Positions 55,995 through 64,000 of a stretch of 64,000 nucleotides of DNA are shown in pieces (within the stretch, counting starts at the first letter, position 1; each line of letters begins with the position of its first letter). Below the pieces are notes generated by a model, which searched no databases, was not told where the DNA came from, and saw only the letters and a list, made by a program, of their open reading frames with translations. The stretch is from Kineococcus rhizosphaerae. GTDB taxonomy: Bacteria; Actinomycetota; Actinomycetes; Actinomycetales; Kineococcaceae. The stretch covers positions 124,001 to 188,000 of the forward strand of contig NZ_PVZF01000002.1 in assembly GCF_003002055.1 (NCBI RefSeq), given 5' to 3'. Position numbers and translations under genes: made by a program.

Positions 55995-56378
55995 GTGGGG
56001 TCTGAGTCGCTGCCGCTGTGGTCGGTGACGCTGACGGTCGCCGGTGAGGCGGTGGACGTCTGCGAGGTCCGGGCCGCGCTGGACCGGCTGCTGGCCCAGC
56101 ACCCGTTCCTGTCCAGCGTGCGCTACAGCGCGACGCGGGCGGAGCTGCGCTACTGGGACGAGGCCCGCGACGTCGACGACGCGGCCGCCATGGCGCTGCG
56201 GCTGTGGCCCGAGCACCGCGTCAGCGCGGGGTTGCCGGCGTGGTCGGTGGCGGGTCTGGAGGTCGTCGACCGGGCGACGGTGGAGCACCGCGCGCAGGCC
56301 ACCGGCCGGCACCGGCGCGGGCTGTCCGCCCGCCGCCCCCGCACCCTGGACCTGATCGGCGACATCGCTCCCTGGTGA
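55995..56378 (+). CDS. hypothetical protein between proB and proA
   Basis: 127 aa; GTG with GGAGG eight bases upstream. Not recognised. Predicted alpha/beta, no signal or membrane segment: [37 protein letters not shown] looks like a small ferredoxin-like fold, and the C-terminal third is basic ([21 protein letters not shown]). Codon usage matches the neighbours and the start is well supported, so it is probably real. Placement suggests cotranscription with obg-proB. Confidence 0.65.
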   Translation: MGSESLPLWSVTLTVAGEAVDVCEVRAALDRLLAQHPFLSSVRYSATRAELRYWDEARDVDDAAAMALRLWPEHRVSAGLPAWSVAGLEVVDRATVEHRAQATGRHRRGLSARRPRTLDLIGDIAPW

Positions 56379-56388
56379 GGTGGGACGG

Positions 56389-56449
56389 GTTCCGGCACGT
56401 TGCCTCCCCGGTCCCGTTGAACGGGACCGGGGAGGCAACGTGCCGGAAC
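56389..56449. repeat. perfect 61-bp palindrome (30-bp arms) before proA
   Basis: Arms 56389-56418 and 56420-56449 are exact reverse complements around the single base at 56419. Outer ends GTTCCGGCACGTTGCC and GGCAACGTGCCGGAAC. It begins 10 bases after the hypothetical gene's stop and ends just before the proA promoter. It can act as a bidirectional terminator, but perfection over 30 bp suggests a recently inserted or maintained palindromic element. Confidence 0.95.
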
Positions 56450-56466
56450 GGACACCCTCGAAATCG

Positions 56467-56496
56467 TTCAACGATCCGGGGTGCGGGGCGTACGCT
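56467..56496 (+). promoter_or_regulatory. proA promoter, leaderless-type
   Basis: TTCAAC (56467-56472), 18-bp spacer, TACGCT (56491-56496). The -10 ends six bases before the proA ATG and there is no Shine-Dalgarno sequence, so transcription probably begins at the initiation codon. Confidence 0.55.
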
Positions 56497-56502
56497 GACC
56501 GC

Positions 56503-57807
56503 ATGACTCTCGCCGTGGACCCCAGTGTGGCCCCCGCCGTCTCCGTGCAGGACGCCGTCCTGGCCACCTGCCGAGCCGCCAAGGTCGCCTCCCGACCGCT
56601 GCGGGTCGCGACGCGGGCCACGAAGGACGCTGCGCTGCAGGCGATCGCGGACGCCCTGGAGGCTGCGACGGACCGCATCGTGGCCGCCAACGAGCAGGAC
56701 CTCGCCCGCGGCCGGGCGCAGGGGACCGACGAGCACCTGCTGGACCGCCTCGCCCTGAGCCCCGAGCGCATCGCCGCCATCGCCGGCGCCGTCCGCGAGG
56801 TCGCCGCGCTGCCCGACCCCGTGGGGGAGGTCGTGCGCGGCTCGACGCTGCCCAACGGCCTGCGGCTGCGCCAGCTGCGCGTGCCCATGGGCGTCCTCGG
56901 CGTCGTCTACGAGGCCCGGCCCAACGTGACGGTCGACGTCGCGGTCCTCGCCCTCAAGAGCGGCAACGCCGTCGTCCTGCGCGGCGGGTCGGCTGCGATG
57001 AGCAGCAACACCGTCCTCGTCGAGGTCGTCCGCGGTGCCCTGGAGTCGGCCGGGCTGCCCGCCGACGCCGTCACCAGCATCGACGAGCACGGCCGCGACG
57101 GGGTCGGCGTCCTGCTCACCGCCCGCGGGCTCGTGGACCTCCTCGTCCCGCGCGGGGGAGCCGACCTCATCCAGCGCGTCGTGCGCGAGGCCACCGTCCC
57201 CGTCATCGAGACCGGCGTCGGCAACTGCCACGTCTACGTCGACGCCTCCGCGAACCTGGCCCGGGCCGTCGACGTCGTCCTGAACGCCAAGACCTCCCGC
57301 CCCAGCGTCTGCAACGCCGCCGAGACGGTGCTGGTCCACTCGGCGCTCGCGGCCGACTTCCTGCCGACCCTGCTGAGCGCCCTGCACGCCGCGGGCGTCG
57401 TCCTGCACGCCGACGAGCGGTCGCTGGCCGCCGCCCGGGTCGCGGACGTCCCCGCGCAGGCGGTGACCGACGAGGACTGGGCCGCGGAGTTCCACGGGCT
57501 CGAGATCGCCGTCGGCGTCGTCGACTCGGTCGAGGAGGCCGTCGAGCACATCGGGCGCTGGACGTCGGCGCACACCGAGGCCGTCCTGGCCACCGACATC
57601 CGCGTCACCGACTACTTCTGCGCCGCCGTCGACTCCGCGGTCGTGGCCGTCAACGCCTCGACGCGCTTCACCGACGGCGGGGAGTTCGGCCTGGGGGCCG
57701 AGGTGGGCATCTCGACGCAGAAGCTGCACGCGCGCGGCCCCATGGGCCTGGCGGAGCTGACGACGACGACCTGGCAGGTCCTCGGCGACGGTCACGTGCG
57801 GGTCTGA
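56503..57807 (+). CDS. proA: glutamate-5-semialdehyde dehydrogenase (gamma-glutamyl phosphate reductase)
   Basis: 434 aa from ATG 56503. Aldehyde-dehydrogenase fold with [39 protein letters not shown], and catalytic Cys in [40 protein letters not shown] closes the domain. NADPH-dependent reduction of glutamyl-5-phosphate to the semialdehyde that cyclises towards proline. Here it has its own promoter and is separated from proB by a hypothetical gene and a palindrome. 16-bp convergent overlap with the glycosyltransferase gene. Confidence 0.97.
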   Translation: MTLAVDPSVAPAVSVQDAVLATCRAAKVASRPLRVATRATKDAALQAIADALEAATDRIVAANEQDLARGRAQGTDEHLLDRLALSPERIAAIAGAVREVAALPDPVGEVVRGSTLPNGLRLRQLRVPMGVLGVVYEARPNVTVDVAVLALKSGNAVVLRGGSAAMSSNTVLVEVVRGALESAGLPADAVTSIDEHGRDGVGVLLTARGLVDLLVPRGGADLIQRVVREATVPVIETGVGNCHVYVDASANLARAVDVVLNAKTSRPSVCNAAETVLVHSALAADFLPTLLSALHAAGVVLHADERSLAAARVADVPAQAVTDEDWAAEFHGLEIAVGVVDSVEEAVEHIGRWTSAHTEAVLATDIRVTDYFCAAVDSAVVAVNASTRFTDGGEFGLGAEVGISTQKLHARGPMGLAELTTTTWQVLGDGHVRV

Positions 57808-58763
57808 CGGGACTCCTCGAGGGAGTCGCTGGCCACGAGGTAGGTGGGCCGGTTCTGCAGCTGCACGTAGAGCCGGCCCACGTACTCGCCCAGCACGCCC
57901 AGGCACAGCAGCTGCAGGGTGCCGACGCCCGCGACGACGGCCAGCGTCGACGTCCACCCCGGCACGGTCCGGCCGGCGACGAACGAGACGATCGCGTAGA
58001 GCAGCAGCAGGGACGTCAGCACCGCGCCGCCGAGGCCGAAGAACGTCGCGAGCCGCAGGGGAGCGGTCGAGGACCCCGTGATGGCGTCCAGCGACAGGCG
58101 CAGCATGCGGGCCAGGGGGTACTTCGTGCGCCCCGCGCCCCGCGCCTCGCGCACGTACCCGACCGTCGTGGAGGTGAACCCCAGGTCGGGGATCACGAGC
58201 CGCAGCACGCGGTGCGCCTCCGGCAGCTGCAGGACGGTGTCGACGACGACGCGGGTGGTGAACCGGAAGTCGCCGGCCTGCTCGGGGGCGCGACCGCCCA
58301 GTGCGCGCACCAGCCGGTAGAAGGCGGCCGCGGTCAGCCGCTTGGCCGGAGAGTCCACCGAGCGGTCCCGGCGCACGGCGTAGACGACGTCGTGACCCTC
58401 CTCGGCCGCGGCCAGCAGCCGGGGCAGCACCTCGGGCGGGTCCTGCAGGTCGGCGTCCATCGTCACCACCCCCGTGCGGCCCCGGGCCCGGGCCAGCCCC
58501 GCCGACAGCGCGGCCTGGTGGCCGGAGTTGGTGCGCAACCGCACGACCCGCAGCTGCGGCCAGTCCCGGCGCAGCCGCGCCAGCACGACGGGGGTGGCGT
58601 CGGCGCTGCCGTCGTCGACGACGAGCACCTCGTACCCGCCCAGGCCGTCCGCCACCAGGGCGTCCAGGACGGGCCGCAACCGGCCGGCGAGGACGGGCAG
58701 GACCTCCGCCTCGTCGAAGGCGGGCACCACCACCGACAGGGCCGGCCGATCGTCGGGGATCAC
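57792..58763 (-). CDS. GT2 family polyprenyl-phosphate glycosyltransferase (GtrB/ArnC/DPM1-like)
   Basis: 323 aa from GTG 58763. Catalytic GT-A domain with [26 protein letters not shown], the DXD-type motif in [11 protein letters not shown], and [12 protein letters not shown]. Two C-terminal membrane spans ([22 protein letters not shown] and [19 protein letters not shown]) then [17 protein letters not shown], the usual GtrB/ArnC ending. It transfers a sugar from a nucleotide to undecaprenyl or decaprenyl phosphate at the cytoplasmic face, for cell-envelope glycan modification. Sugar unknown. Confidence 0.92.
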   Translation of the reverse strand: MIPDDRPALSVVVPAFDEAEVLPVLAGRLRPVLDALVADGLGGYEVLVVDDGSADATPVVLARLRRDWPQLRVVRLRTNSGHQAALSAGLARARGRTGVVTMDADLQDPPEVLPRLLAAAEEGHDVVYAVRRDRSVDSPAKRLTAAAFYRLVRALGGRAPEQAGDFRFTTRVVVDTVLQLPEAHRVLRLVIPDLGFTSTTVGYVREARGAGRTKYPLARMLRLSLDAITGSSTAPLRLATFFGLGGAVLTSLLLLYAIVSFVAGRTVPGWTSTLAVVAGVGTLQLLCLGVLGEYVGRLYVQLQNRPTYLVASDSLEESRQTRT

Positions 58764-58846
58764 ACGGCGATCCTGCCGCAGCCGTCGCGGGGCGGACGTG
58801 CGAGACTGGCCCGCACGTTCGACCCGCACGCTTCACGGAGGACCCC

Positions 58847-59005
58847 ATGCTGACCGCTCTCGTCGCCGAAGCCGCTCAGACGACCGAGGAGACCCACGGT
58901 GCGGGTCTGCCCTCGCCGTACGTCTTCGCGACCATCGCCTTCTGCGTGCTGGCGGCGCTGCTCATCGTGACGATGGGCTTCAAGAGCGTCGGGACCCGTC
59001 ACTGA
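58847..59005 (+). CDS. small single-span membrane protein upstream of nadD
   Basis: 52 aa; ATG behind CGGAGG. One membrane helix, [20 protein letters not shown], then a short basic tail (FKSVGTRH). Small proteins of this shape are found next to proA/nadD in several actinobacteria; no function is known to me. Stop codon overlaps the presumed CTG start of nadD, so the two are coupled. Confidence 0.75.
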   Translation: MLTALVAEAAQTTEETHGAGLPSPYVFATIAFCVLAALLIVTMGFKSVGTRH

Positions 59006-59649
59006 CGTCCCCGGCGGACGGTCGCCGCCCGCGCCTCGGCGTCATGGGCGGCACCTTCGACCCGATCCACCACGGTCACCTGGTGGCGGCCAGCGAGGTG
59101 GCCGCCCGGTTCGAGCTCGACGAGGTCGTGTTCGTCCCCACCGGCCGGCCGTGGCAGAAGTCGCGCGGGGACATCGCCCCCGCCGAGCACCGCTACCTCA
59201 TGACGGTCATCGCGACGGCGTCGAACCCGCGGTTCACGGTGTCGCGCGTCGACATCGACCGCGGCGGCTTCACCTACACGATCGACACCCTGCGCGAGCT
59301 GCACGACCTGCGGCCCGAGGCCGACCTCTTCTTCATCACGGGGGCCGACGCGCTGGCCCAGATCCTGCAGTGGAAGGACGTGGCCGAGCTCTGGTCGCTG
59401 GCCCACTTCGTCGGCGTCAGCCGCCCCGGTCACGCCCTGAGCGACGACGGTCTGCCGCTGGACGGCGTCAGCCTCCTGGAGGTCCCCGCCCTGTCGATCT
59501 CCTCCACCGACTGCCGCCGCCGCGTCGCCGACGGGCTGCCGGTCTGGTACCTCGTGCCGGACGGCGTCGTCCAGCACATCTCCAAGCACCGGCTGTACGC
59601 GCACGTGGACGGGGACCTCCCGGTCGCCGTGGGAGAATCAGAGGGCTGA
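59002..59649 (+). CDS. nadD: nicotinate-nucleotide adenylyltransferase, probable CTG start
   Basis: 215 aa if begun at CTG 59002, in a CTGA overlap with the preceding stop. The first ATG (59044) encodes the Met of [14 protein letters not shown], inside the ATP-binding motif, and would remove beta-strand 1 (RPRLGV). No ATG, GTG or TTG lies in frame between the two. The (H/T)xGH nucleotidyl-transfer motif [17 protein letters not shown] and the ISSTDCRRR signature are intact. It makes NaAD from nicotinate mononucleotide and ATP, in NAD synthesis. An ATG start at 59044 remains the conservative alternative. Confidence 0.88.
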   Translation: MTSPADGRRPRLGVMGGTFDPIHHGHLVAASEVAARFELDEVVFVPTGRPWQKSRGDIAPAEHRYLMTVIATASNPRFTVSRVDIDRGGFTYTIDTLRELHDLRPEADLFFITGADALAQILQWKDVAELWSLAHFVGVSRPGHALSDDGLPLDGVSLLEVPALSISSTDCRRRVADGLPVWYLVPDGVVQHISKHRLYAHVDGDLPVAVGESEG

Positions 59650-59679
59650 ACCGTCCCGAACACCCCTCCTAGGAGTCTC

Positions 59680-60060
59680 GTGCCTGCCTCCGACCGTTCT
59701 CTCGAGCTCGTGACCGCCGCTGCGGCAGCAGCTTCGGACAAGCTCGCGACCGACGTGATCGCGCTGGACGTCTCCGACCAGCTCTACATCACCGACGCCT
59801 TCCTGCTGGCCTCCGCCCCGAACGAGCGCCAGGTGCGCGCGATCGCCGAGGCCATCGAGGAGAAGCTCCTGCCCCTGGGCTCCAAGCCCGTCCGCCGCGA
59901 GGGCGAGCGCGAGGGCCGCTGGGTGCTGCTCGACTTCGTCGACGTCGTCGTGCACGTCCAGCACACCGAGGAGCGCGAGTACTACGCCCTCGAGCGCCTG
60001 TGGAAGGACTGCCCCCTCATCGAGCTGCCCGAGCACGCGGCGAGCGACGCCTCGGCCTGA
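59680..60060 (+). CDS. rsfS: ribosome silencing factor RsfS
   Basis: 126 aa, GTG behind AGGAG. The RsfS/YbeB fold is evident: KLATDVIALDVSDQLYITDAFLLASAPNERQVRAIAEAI and GRWVLLDFVDVVVHVQHTEEREYYALERLW. Binds L14 on the 50S subunit and blocks joining with 30S under starvation. Standard neighbour of nadD. Confidence 0.97.
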   Translation: MPASDRSLELVTAAAAAASDKLATDVIALDVSDQLYITDAFLLASAPNERQVRAIAEAIEEKLLPLGSKPVRREGEREGRWVLLDFVDVVVHVQHTEEREYYALERLWKDCPLIELPEHAASDASA

Positions 60061-60070
60061 GCCCGACGTC

Positions 60071-60697
60071 GTGAGCGCGCGTCGTGTCGTGCTCTGGCGG
60101 CACGGTCGCACCACCTTCAACGCCGAGAACCGCTTCCAGGGCCAGCTCGACGTCCCGCTGGACGACGTCGGGCGGGCCCAGGCCGCCGTGGCGGCCGCGC
60201 ACCTCGCCGAGCAGCCCGTCGACGCCGTCGTCGCCTCGGACCTGTCCCGCGCCGTGGAGACCGCGCGGGCGCTGACGTCCCGCACGGGCCACGCGCTGCG
60301 CACCGACCCCGCGTTGCGCGAGGTCGACGCCGGAGCCTGGCAGGGGCTGCTGGGAGCCGAGATCGAGGCGCGCTGGCCCCGGGAGTACGCCGCCTGGCGC
60401 CGCGGCGACGACGTGCGCATGGGCGGCGGGGAGAACCGCCTGGAGCTGGGGACCCGGGTCGCCGAGGCCGTGGACCGGCACGCCCGCGCCGTCGAGGGCA
60501 CCCTCCTGGTCGTGGCGCACGGGGCTGCGCTCAAGGCCGGCGTCCTGCGGCTCGTGGGCCTGCCCACCTCGGCCACGACCGCGCTGGCCGGCTTCCGCAA
60601 CTGCCACTGGGCGGTGCTGACCCGGCGGGGCCACGGCTGGGTCCTGGAGGAGTGGAACGCGGGCCCGTCGGGTGCTGCCGTGGGCGCCGAGGGCTGA
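60071..60697 (+). CDS. histidine phosphatase family protein (phosphoglycerate-mutase-like)
   Basis: 208 aa; GTG start, 10 bp after rsfS. The catalytic RHG motif is in VVLWRHGRTTFN near residue 11, with SDLSRAVETA, the acid/base Glu in LREVDAGAWQG, and the second histidine in VVAHGAAL. GpmB/CobC-type broad phosphatase; the usual companion of nadD-rsfS in actinobacteria. Substrate unknown (glucosyl-3-phosphoglycerate or alpha-ribazole phosphate are possible). Confidence 0.9.
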   Translation: MSARRVVLWRHGRTTFNAENRFQGQLDVPLDDVGRAQAAVAAAHLAEQPVDAVVASDLSRAVETARALTSRTGHALRTDPALREVDAGAWQGLLGAEIEARWPREYAAWRRGDDVRMGGGENRLELGTRVAEAVDRHARAVEGTLLVVAHGAALKAGVLRLVGLPTSATTALAGFRNCHWAVLTRRGHGWVLEEWNAGPSGAAVGAEG

Positions 60698-60726
60698 GGT
60701 GGTCACCAGCACCCCCGCCGGTGCGG

Positions 60727-60732
60727 TAGTGT
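60727..60732 (+). promoter_or_regulatory. candidate -10 element (TAGTGT) of tRNA-Ala
   Basis: TAGTGT lies 44 bases upstream of the tRNA; the leader in between would be removed by RNase P. No clear -35. Confidence 0.35.
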
Positions 60733-60776
60733 TCTCTTCGTCGCCAGGGGGAGACCCAGGGTGATGAACGAAGCAA

Positions 60777-60851
<75 letters not shown>

Positions 60852-60854
60852 TCA

Positions 60855-60884
60855 GAAGGGTCCGGACGAGAGTCCGGGCCCTTC
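60855..60884. terminator. hairpin terminator shared by tRNA-Ala and the convergent gene
   Basis: GAAGGGTCCGGAC and GTCCGGGCCCTTC pair (one wobble) around GAGA, six bases after the tRNA and 21 bases before the stop side of the minus-strand gene. Confidence 0.85.
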
Positions 60885-60905
60885 GTCGTCCCCGGCGGGT
60901 CCGCC

Positions 60906-61709
60906 TCACCAGGTGCGGTCCAGGCCCTCGAGCAGGGCCACCACGACCTGCGTCACCGCGCTGCGCGAGCCGAGCACCGCGGGCTGCCCCGCCCGCACGG
61001 TGGCCGCCACGAGCACCTGCCGCCGCCCGCGCCGGGCCGTCCCGACGAGGGCGGCGGTCCCGTAGCGGCCCGAGGCGACGGCGTGCGTCACGGCCCAGCC
61101 GCCGGTCAGGCCCGTCGTCGGGAGCAGGTCCAGCAGCTGCGACCGGGCACCCGGCGCCAGGGCGCGGCCGAGCAGCAGCGCTCCGTAGGTCCGGGCCAGC
61201 GCCGCGGTCGTGGTGGTGTCCTGGGGGTCCCAGGGGGCGCCCGTGCACGAGTCCGGGGCGGCGCGGTCGACCCGGGTGCGCCGGTCGCCGAGGCGGCGGC
61301 AGAACGCGGTGAGCGCCGCCGCGCCCCCGGCCCGGGCCACCAGCAGGTTGGTCGCGGTGGCGTCGGCCCGGCGCAGGGCGGCGTCGCCGAGCTGGGCGAC
61401 CGACAGCCCGTCCTGTACGTGCCAGGCGCACACGGGGGAGGACCTGACGAGCTGGGTGGCGCTGTAGCGCACCCGTCCCGTGAGGGCGTGGGGCCCGCGG
61501 TCGGACAGCAGCAGGCCGAGCGCCAGTCCGGCGGACAGCGTCAGGACGGGACGGGCCTCGTCGGCGCGGTGCCGGGCGCCGCGGCCGGAGAACAGGTCCT
61601 CCGCCCAGAACGTGACCTCGTCGGGGGCGAGGCCCGTGGCGGCGAGGATCCCGGTGCCGATCCCGGCCCGCACCACCTGCCGGCGGGTCGCTGCGCGCGA
61701 GACGTCCAC
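60906..61709 (-). CDS. secreted class A beta-lactamase-fold protein lacking the catalytic residues
   Basis: 267 aa; GTG at 61709 with AAGGAGG and ideal six-base spacing. Twin-arginine export signal TRRQVVRAGIGTGILAATG. Alignment by eye to class A enzymes is clear along RVRYSATQLVRSSPV, LSVAQLGDAALRRADATATNLL, RVDRAAPD and DPQDTTTTAALARTYG. The SxxK serine/lysine region reads VLTLSAGLALG, SDN reads ADA, the Glu166 position is Asp, and no KTG/KSG triad is found near the end (AVTHAVASG). Probably not a beta-lactamase; could be a binding protein or a hydrolase with a relocated site. Confidence 0.72.
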   Translation of the reverse strand: MDVSRAATRRQVVRAGIGTGILAATGLAPDEVTFWAEDLFSGRGARHRADEARPVLTLSAGLALGLLLSDRGPHALTGRVRYSATQLVRSSPVCAWHVQDGLSVAQLGDAALRRADATATNLLVARAGGAAALTAFCRRLGDRRTRVDRAAPDSCTGAPWDPQDTTTTAALARTYGALLLGRALAPGARSQLLDLLPTTGLTGGWAVTHAVASGRYGTAALVGTARRGRRQVLVAATVRAGQPAVLGSRSAVTQVVVALLEGLDRTW

Positions 61710-61765
61710 GTCCCGCCTCCTTCGTCGAGGAGCACCAGGGTGCGCCGACCCGGGCCCGAACACCA

Positions 61766-61811
61766 GGCCCGAGCCCCCGGTGGGTGCGGCACCGCACCGG
61801 GAACCCGGGCC
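61766..61811 (-). terminator. imperfect hairpin after the LLM gene
   Basis: In the 108-bp gap between the two minus-strand genes, GGCCCG...CCCGGTG...GCGG pairs with CCGCACCGGG...CGGGCC with internal bulges. It follows the LLM stop by 6 bases on the minus strand. Confidence 0.5.
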
Positions 61812-61817
61812 GAGGGC

Positions 61818-62843
61818 TCAGACCGAGGGCTTCCAGCCCAGCGCCGGCGCGACGTGCTCGACGATCGAGCTCATGAGGTGGGCGTTGTAGTCGACCCCGA
61901 GGGCGTTCGGGATCGTCACCAGCAGCGTGTCGGCCTCGCGCACGGCCGCGTCCTTGGCGAGGTCCTCGGCCACCTGGTCGGGGTCGCCCGCGTAGGTCTT
62001 GCCGAACCGGGCCAGACCCGGCTCGCCGAGGGAACCCACCTGGTCGGTGGAGCCGCGGTCCCGGCCGAAGTAGGCCTCGTCGAGGTCGTTGACGATGGGC
62101 ATGACGCTGCGGGACACCGAGACCCGAGGCTCGCGCTCCCAGCCCGACTCCTTCCACACCTGCCGGAACAGGGCGATCTGCTCGGCCTGCAGCTCATCGA
62201 AGGGAATGCCGGTGTCCTCGGTGAGCAGGGTCGAGCTCATGAGGTTCATGCCCTGCTCGGCCGTCCACCGGGCGGTCTCGCGGGTGCCCGAACCCCACCA
62301 GATCCGGTCGGCGAGGCCGGGGGACTGCGGCAGGATCGGCAGCGTCACGCTGCGGCCGGTCATGCGCGGGTTCGACTCCGCGACGCCGGCGCCGGCGATG
62401 GCGCGGCGGAAGACGTCGGTGTGCCGGCGGGCCATGTCGGCCTCGGTCTCACCGTCGGCGGGGACGTACCCGAAGGTGGCCGGGCCGTGCAGGGCGGGCT
62501 CGGGTGATCCCCGGCTCACGCCGAGCTGGAGGCGGCCCCCGGACAGCAGGTCCGTCATGGCCGCCTCCTCGGCGGCGTACAGCGGGTTCTCGTACCGCAT
62601 GTCGATGACGCCCGTGCCGAGCTCGATCCGGCTGGTGCGGGCCGCCATGGCCGCCAGGACCGGGTACGGAGCGGCCTGCTGGCGGGCGAAGTGGTGCACC
62701 CGCACGTAGGCGCCGTCGAAGCCGAGCTCCTCGGCGGCGACCGCGAGCTCGACGGTCTGAACGAGGGCCTCGCGCGCGGTCCGGGCGGCCGAGCCCTGGA
62801 CCGGCTGGTAGTGCCCGAAGGACAGGAATCCGATGCGCTTCAC
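61818..62843 (-). CDS. LLM class flavin-dependent oxidoreductase
   Basis: 341 aa; ATG at 62843. Luciferase-like TIM barrel: IGFLSFGHYQPVQG, AEELGFDGAYVRVHHF, IELGTGVIDMRYENPLYAAEEAAM, GGRLQLGVSRGSPEPALHG. FMN- or F420-type chemistry on a small organic substrate. It is not of the DszA branch seen at 43801-45177. Divergent from the shikimate dehydrogenase homologue over a 41-bp gap, where promoters must be tightly packed. Substrate unknown. Confidence 0.88.
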   Translation of the reverse strand: MKRIGFLSFGHYQPVQGSAARTAREALVQTVELAVAAEELGFDGAYVRVHHFARQQAAPYPVLAAMAARTSRIELGTGVIDMRYENPLYAAEEAAMTDLLSGGRLQLGVSRGSPEPALHGPATFGYVPADGETEADMARRHTDVFRRAIAGAGVAESNPRMTGRSVTLPILPQSPGLADRIWWGSGTRETARWTAEQGMNLMSSTLLTEDTGIPFDELQAEQIALFRQVWKESGWEREPRVSVSRSVMPIVNDLDEAYFGRDRGSTDQVGSLGEPGLARFGKTYAGDPDQVAEDLAKDAAVREADTLLVTIPNALGVDYNAHLMSSIVEHVAPALGWKPSV

Positions 62844-62884
62844 GTGGTCATTGAACCATCAACAAGTCGAGTCTGTTCCACACT

Positions 62885-63718
62885 GTGACGGTGATCTCCA
62901 AGGACACCCAGCTCTGCCTGTCACTGTCGGGCCGCCCCAGCAACCTCGGCACCCGCTTCCACAACTTCCTCTACGCCGAACTCGGCCTCGACTTCGTCTA
63001 CAAGGCCTTCACCACCGACGACCTGCCCGCCGCGATCGGCGGCATCCGGGCCCTGGGCATCCGCGGCGCCGGGATCTCCATGCCCTACAAGGAGGACGTC
63101 ATCGCCCTCGTCGACGAGCTGGAGGCCTCCGCCGCCGCCATCGACTCCGTCAACACGATCGTCAACACCGGCGGCCGGCTCGTCGCGCACAACACCGACT
63201 ACCTCGCCGTGGTGACCCTGCTCGCCGAGCACGGCATCACCCCGGACGGGACGGGGCGGGGCCCCGCGGCCGTCCTCGGCAGCGGCGGCATGGCCAAGGC
63301 CTGCCTCGCCGCGCTGCGCGACACCGGCTTCGACGACCTGCTCGTCGTCGCCCGCAACGAGACCACCGGTGTGCCCCTGGCCGCGCAGTACGGCGCCCGC
63401 TGGCTGCCCGCGCTGGGGGCCGAGCGCCCCGCGCTGGTCCTGAACGCCACCCCCGTGGGCATGGCCGGCGGACCCGCCGAGCACGACCTGCCCGTCGCCC
63501 GCGAGGTCGTCGAGGCCGCCCGGGCCGTCTTCGAGGTCGTCGCCGTCCCCGAGGACACCCCCCTCGTCCGCCTGGCCCGCGAGCTCGGGCGGACCGTCGT
63601 GACGGGCACCGAGGTCGCCGCCCTGCAGGCCGCCGAGCAGTTCGCGCTGTACACCGGCGTCCGTCCGAGCCCCGACCAGGTGCGCCGAGCGGGTGAGTTC
63701 TCCCGCCGTCCGGTGTGA
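62885..63718 (+). CDS. shikimate dehydrogenase family protein (AroE-like, divergent)
   Basis: 277 aa; GTG start. Catalytic Lys in GISMPYKEDVIAL (from the VTMPHK motif) and Asn-Thr-Asp in AHNTDYLA are kept, and the Rossmann motif AVLGSGGMAKACLAAL binds NADP. The usual substrate motif SxSxSPxxHN is changed to SLSGRPSNLGTRFHN, so quinate, aminoshikimate or another cyclic acid may be the substrate. It is probably an accessory paralogue rather than the biosynthetic AroE. Confidence 0.85.
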   Translation: MTVISKDTQLCLSLSGRPSNLGTRFHNFLYAELGLDFVYKAFTTDDLPAAIGGIRALGIRGAGISMPYKEDVIALVDELEASAAAIDSVNTIVNTGGRLVAHNTDYLAVVTLLAEHGITPDGTGRGPAAVLGSGGMAKACLAALRDTGFDDLLVVARNETTGVPLAAQYGARWLPALGAERPALVLNATPVGMAGGPAEHDLPVAREVVEAARAVFEVVAVPEDTPLVRLARELGRTVVTGTEVAALQAAEQFALYTGVRPSPDQVRRAGEFSRRPV

Positions 63719-63758
63719 GGAGCGCCCCGTGGGGCCCTGCGCGCGGGAGGATCGTGAC

Positions 63759-64000
63759 GTGTCCTCGTCGCCCTCCCCGTCGTCCTCGTCATCGTCGTCG
63801 TCACCCTCTCGCCGTCTCCAGGCGGACGCGCGCGCTGCCGACGTCGAAGGGGTGATGAGCCCGCCCGGTCCCGACGCGCCCGGTCCCGCCGTGCCCGTGG
63901 TCCACCCGCAGCGGGCCAGCAGCGCCTCGGGTGGGCGGGGGCTGGGCGCCGCGCTGCTGCTCGTGCCTGCGCTCGGTGCCGTCGCCGTGACGCTGGCCGC
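63759..64000 (+). CDS. start of an unidentified gene, 3' end outside window
   Basis: GTG 63759 with GGGAGG eight bases upstream opens a frame still open at the right edge. It begins with a Ser/Pro run, continues MSPPGPDAPGP (an ATG there is an alternative start) and reaches a hydrophobic segment LGAALLLVPALGAVAVTLA at the end. Probably a membrane or exported protein. Too little is visible to identify it. Confidence 0.45.
   Translation, partial: MSSSPSPSSSSSSSSPSRRLQADARAADVEGVMSPPGPDAPGPAVPVVHPQRASSASGGRGLGAALLLVPALGAVAVTLA

Noticed and set aside
56389-56449. Palindrome as terminal repeat of an insertion sequence
   Set aside because: No transposase, no partner repeat and no target-site duplication visible; flanking genes are ordinary core genes.
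60906-61709. Functional beta-lactamase (antibiotic resistance gene)
   Set aside because: Fold is recognisable but the active-site motifs are not conserved by eye, so resistance should not be inferred.
63754-63858. Short Arg-rich frame from GTG 63754 ending at 63858
   Set aside because: Its start is only three bases from the GGGAGG site and its composition is random-like; the overlapping frame from 63759 stays open and reaches a hydrophobic segment.

Overview
The window is very GC-rich, with GTG starts in about half the genes, 4-bp ATGA/GTGA gene overlaps, an rne-rplU-rpmA-obg-proB-proA-nadD-rsfS core block, and actinobacterial cysteine-type leader peptides. This indicates a high-GC actinobacterium. 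Kineosporiaceae (Kineococcus-like) is my best guess, inferred from gene order and style, not tested. No transposase, integrase, phage gene or CRISPR array was seen.

Region 1 (1-11.1 kb, mostly + strand) is a carbohydrate-oxidation cluster. It holds a Gfo/Idh/MocA oxidoreductase (cut by the window edge), a small tautomerase, a zinc alcohol dehydrogenase, an SDR dehydrogenase, an IlvD/Edd-type sugar-acid dehydratase, a GH3 glycosidase, an ABM monooxygenase, a GH10 xylanase and a GH5-like hydrolase. A VOC protein lies on the opposite strand. None of the hydrolases has a signal peptide, so imported oligosaccharides are probably cut inside the cell and the sugars oxidised.

Region 2 (11.7-17.7 kb) is a sulfur/methionine module. 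A SAM (S-box) riboswitch precedes rhodanese, O-succinylhomoserine sulfhydrylase (metZ), a MetE-like zinc methyltransferase and a SAM methyltransferase. A convergent FAD/NAD(P)-binding protein is preceded by a 25-aa leader peptide of the RRHVDLCR...CR type.

Region 3 (17.7-35.8 kb) is a galactoside utilisation island. It has two paralogous ROK repressors, two CUT1 sugar ABC importers without ATPases, an AraC regulator, and four galactosidases from four families (GH36, GH2, GH4, GH27). Shared promoter and operator-like motifs link the two ROK loci.

Region 4 (48.7 down to 35.9 kb, - strand) is the most interesting part: a roughly 12.8-kb organosulfur acquisition operon. A SAM riboswitch sits directly over the ribosome-binding site of a 46-aa RRYHVDLGR...CR leader peptide. 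Then follow a CUT1-type binding protein and two permeases, a DszA/NtaA-type flavin monooxygenase, two DszC/SfnB-type flavoproteins, and a complete Dpp/Opp-type importer. The stacked control (SAM sensing over a leader peptide) and the pairing of two importer classes with three oxygenases are unusual.

Region 5 (49.1-64 kb) is core genome: rne with a very long disordered N-terminus, rplU, rpmA, obg, proB, a hypothetical, proA, a GT2 glycosyltransferase, nadD (probably starting at a CTG codon), rsfS, a histidine phosphatase, tRNA-Ala(GGC), a secreted beta-lactamase-fold protein that appears to lack the catalytic residues, an LLM oxidoreductase, a shikimate dehydrogenase homologue, and the start of another gene at the right edge. 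Several large inverted repeats lie between these genes.
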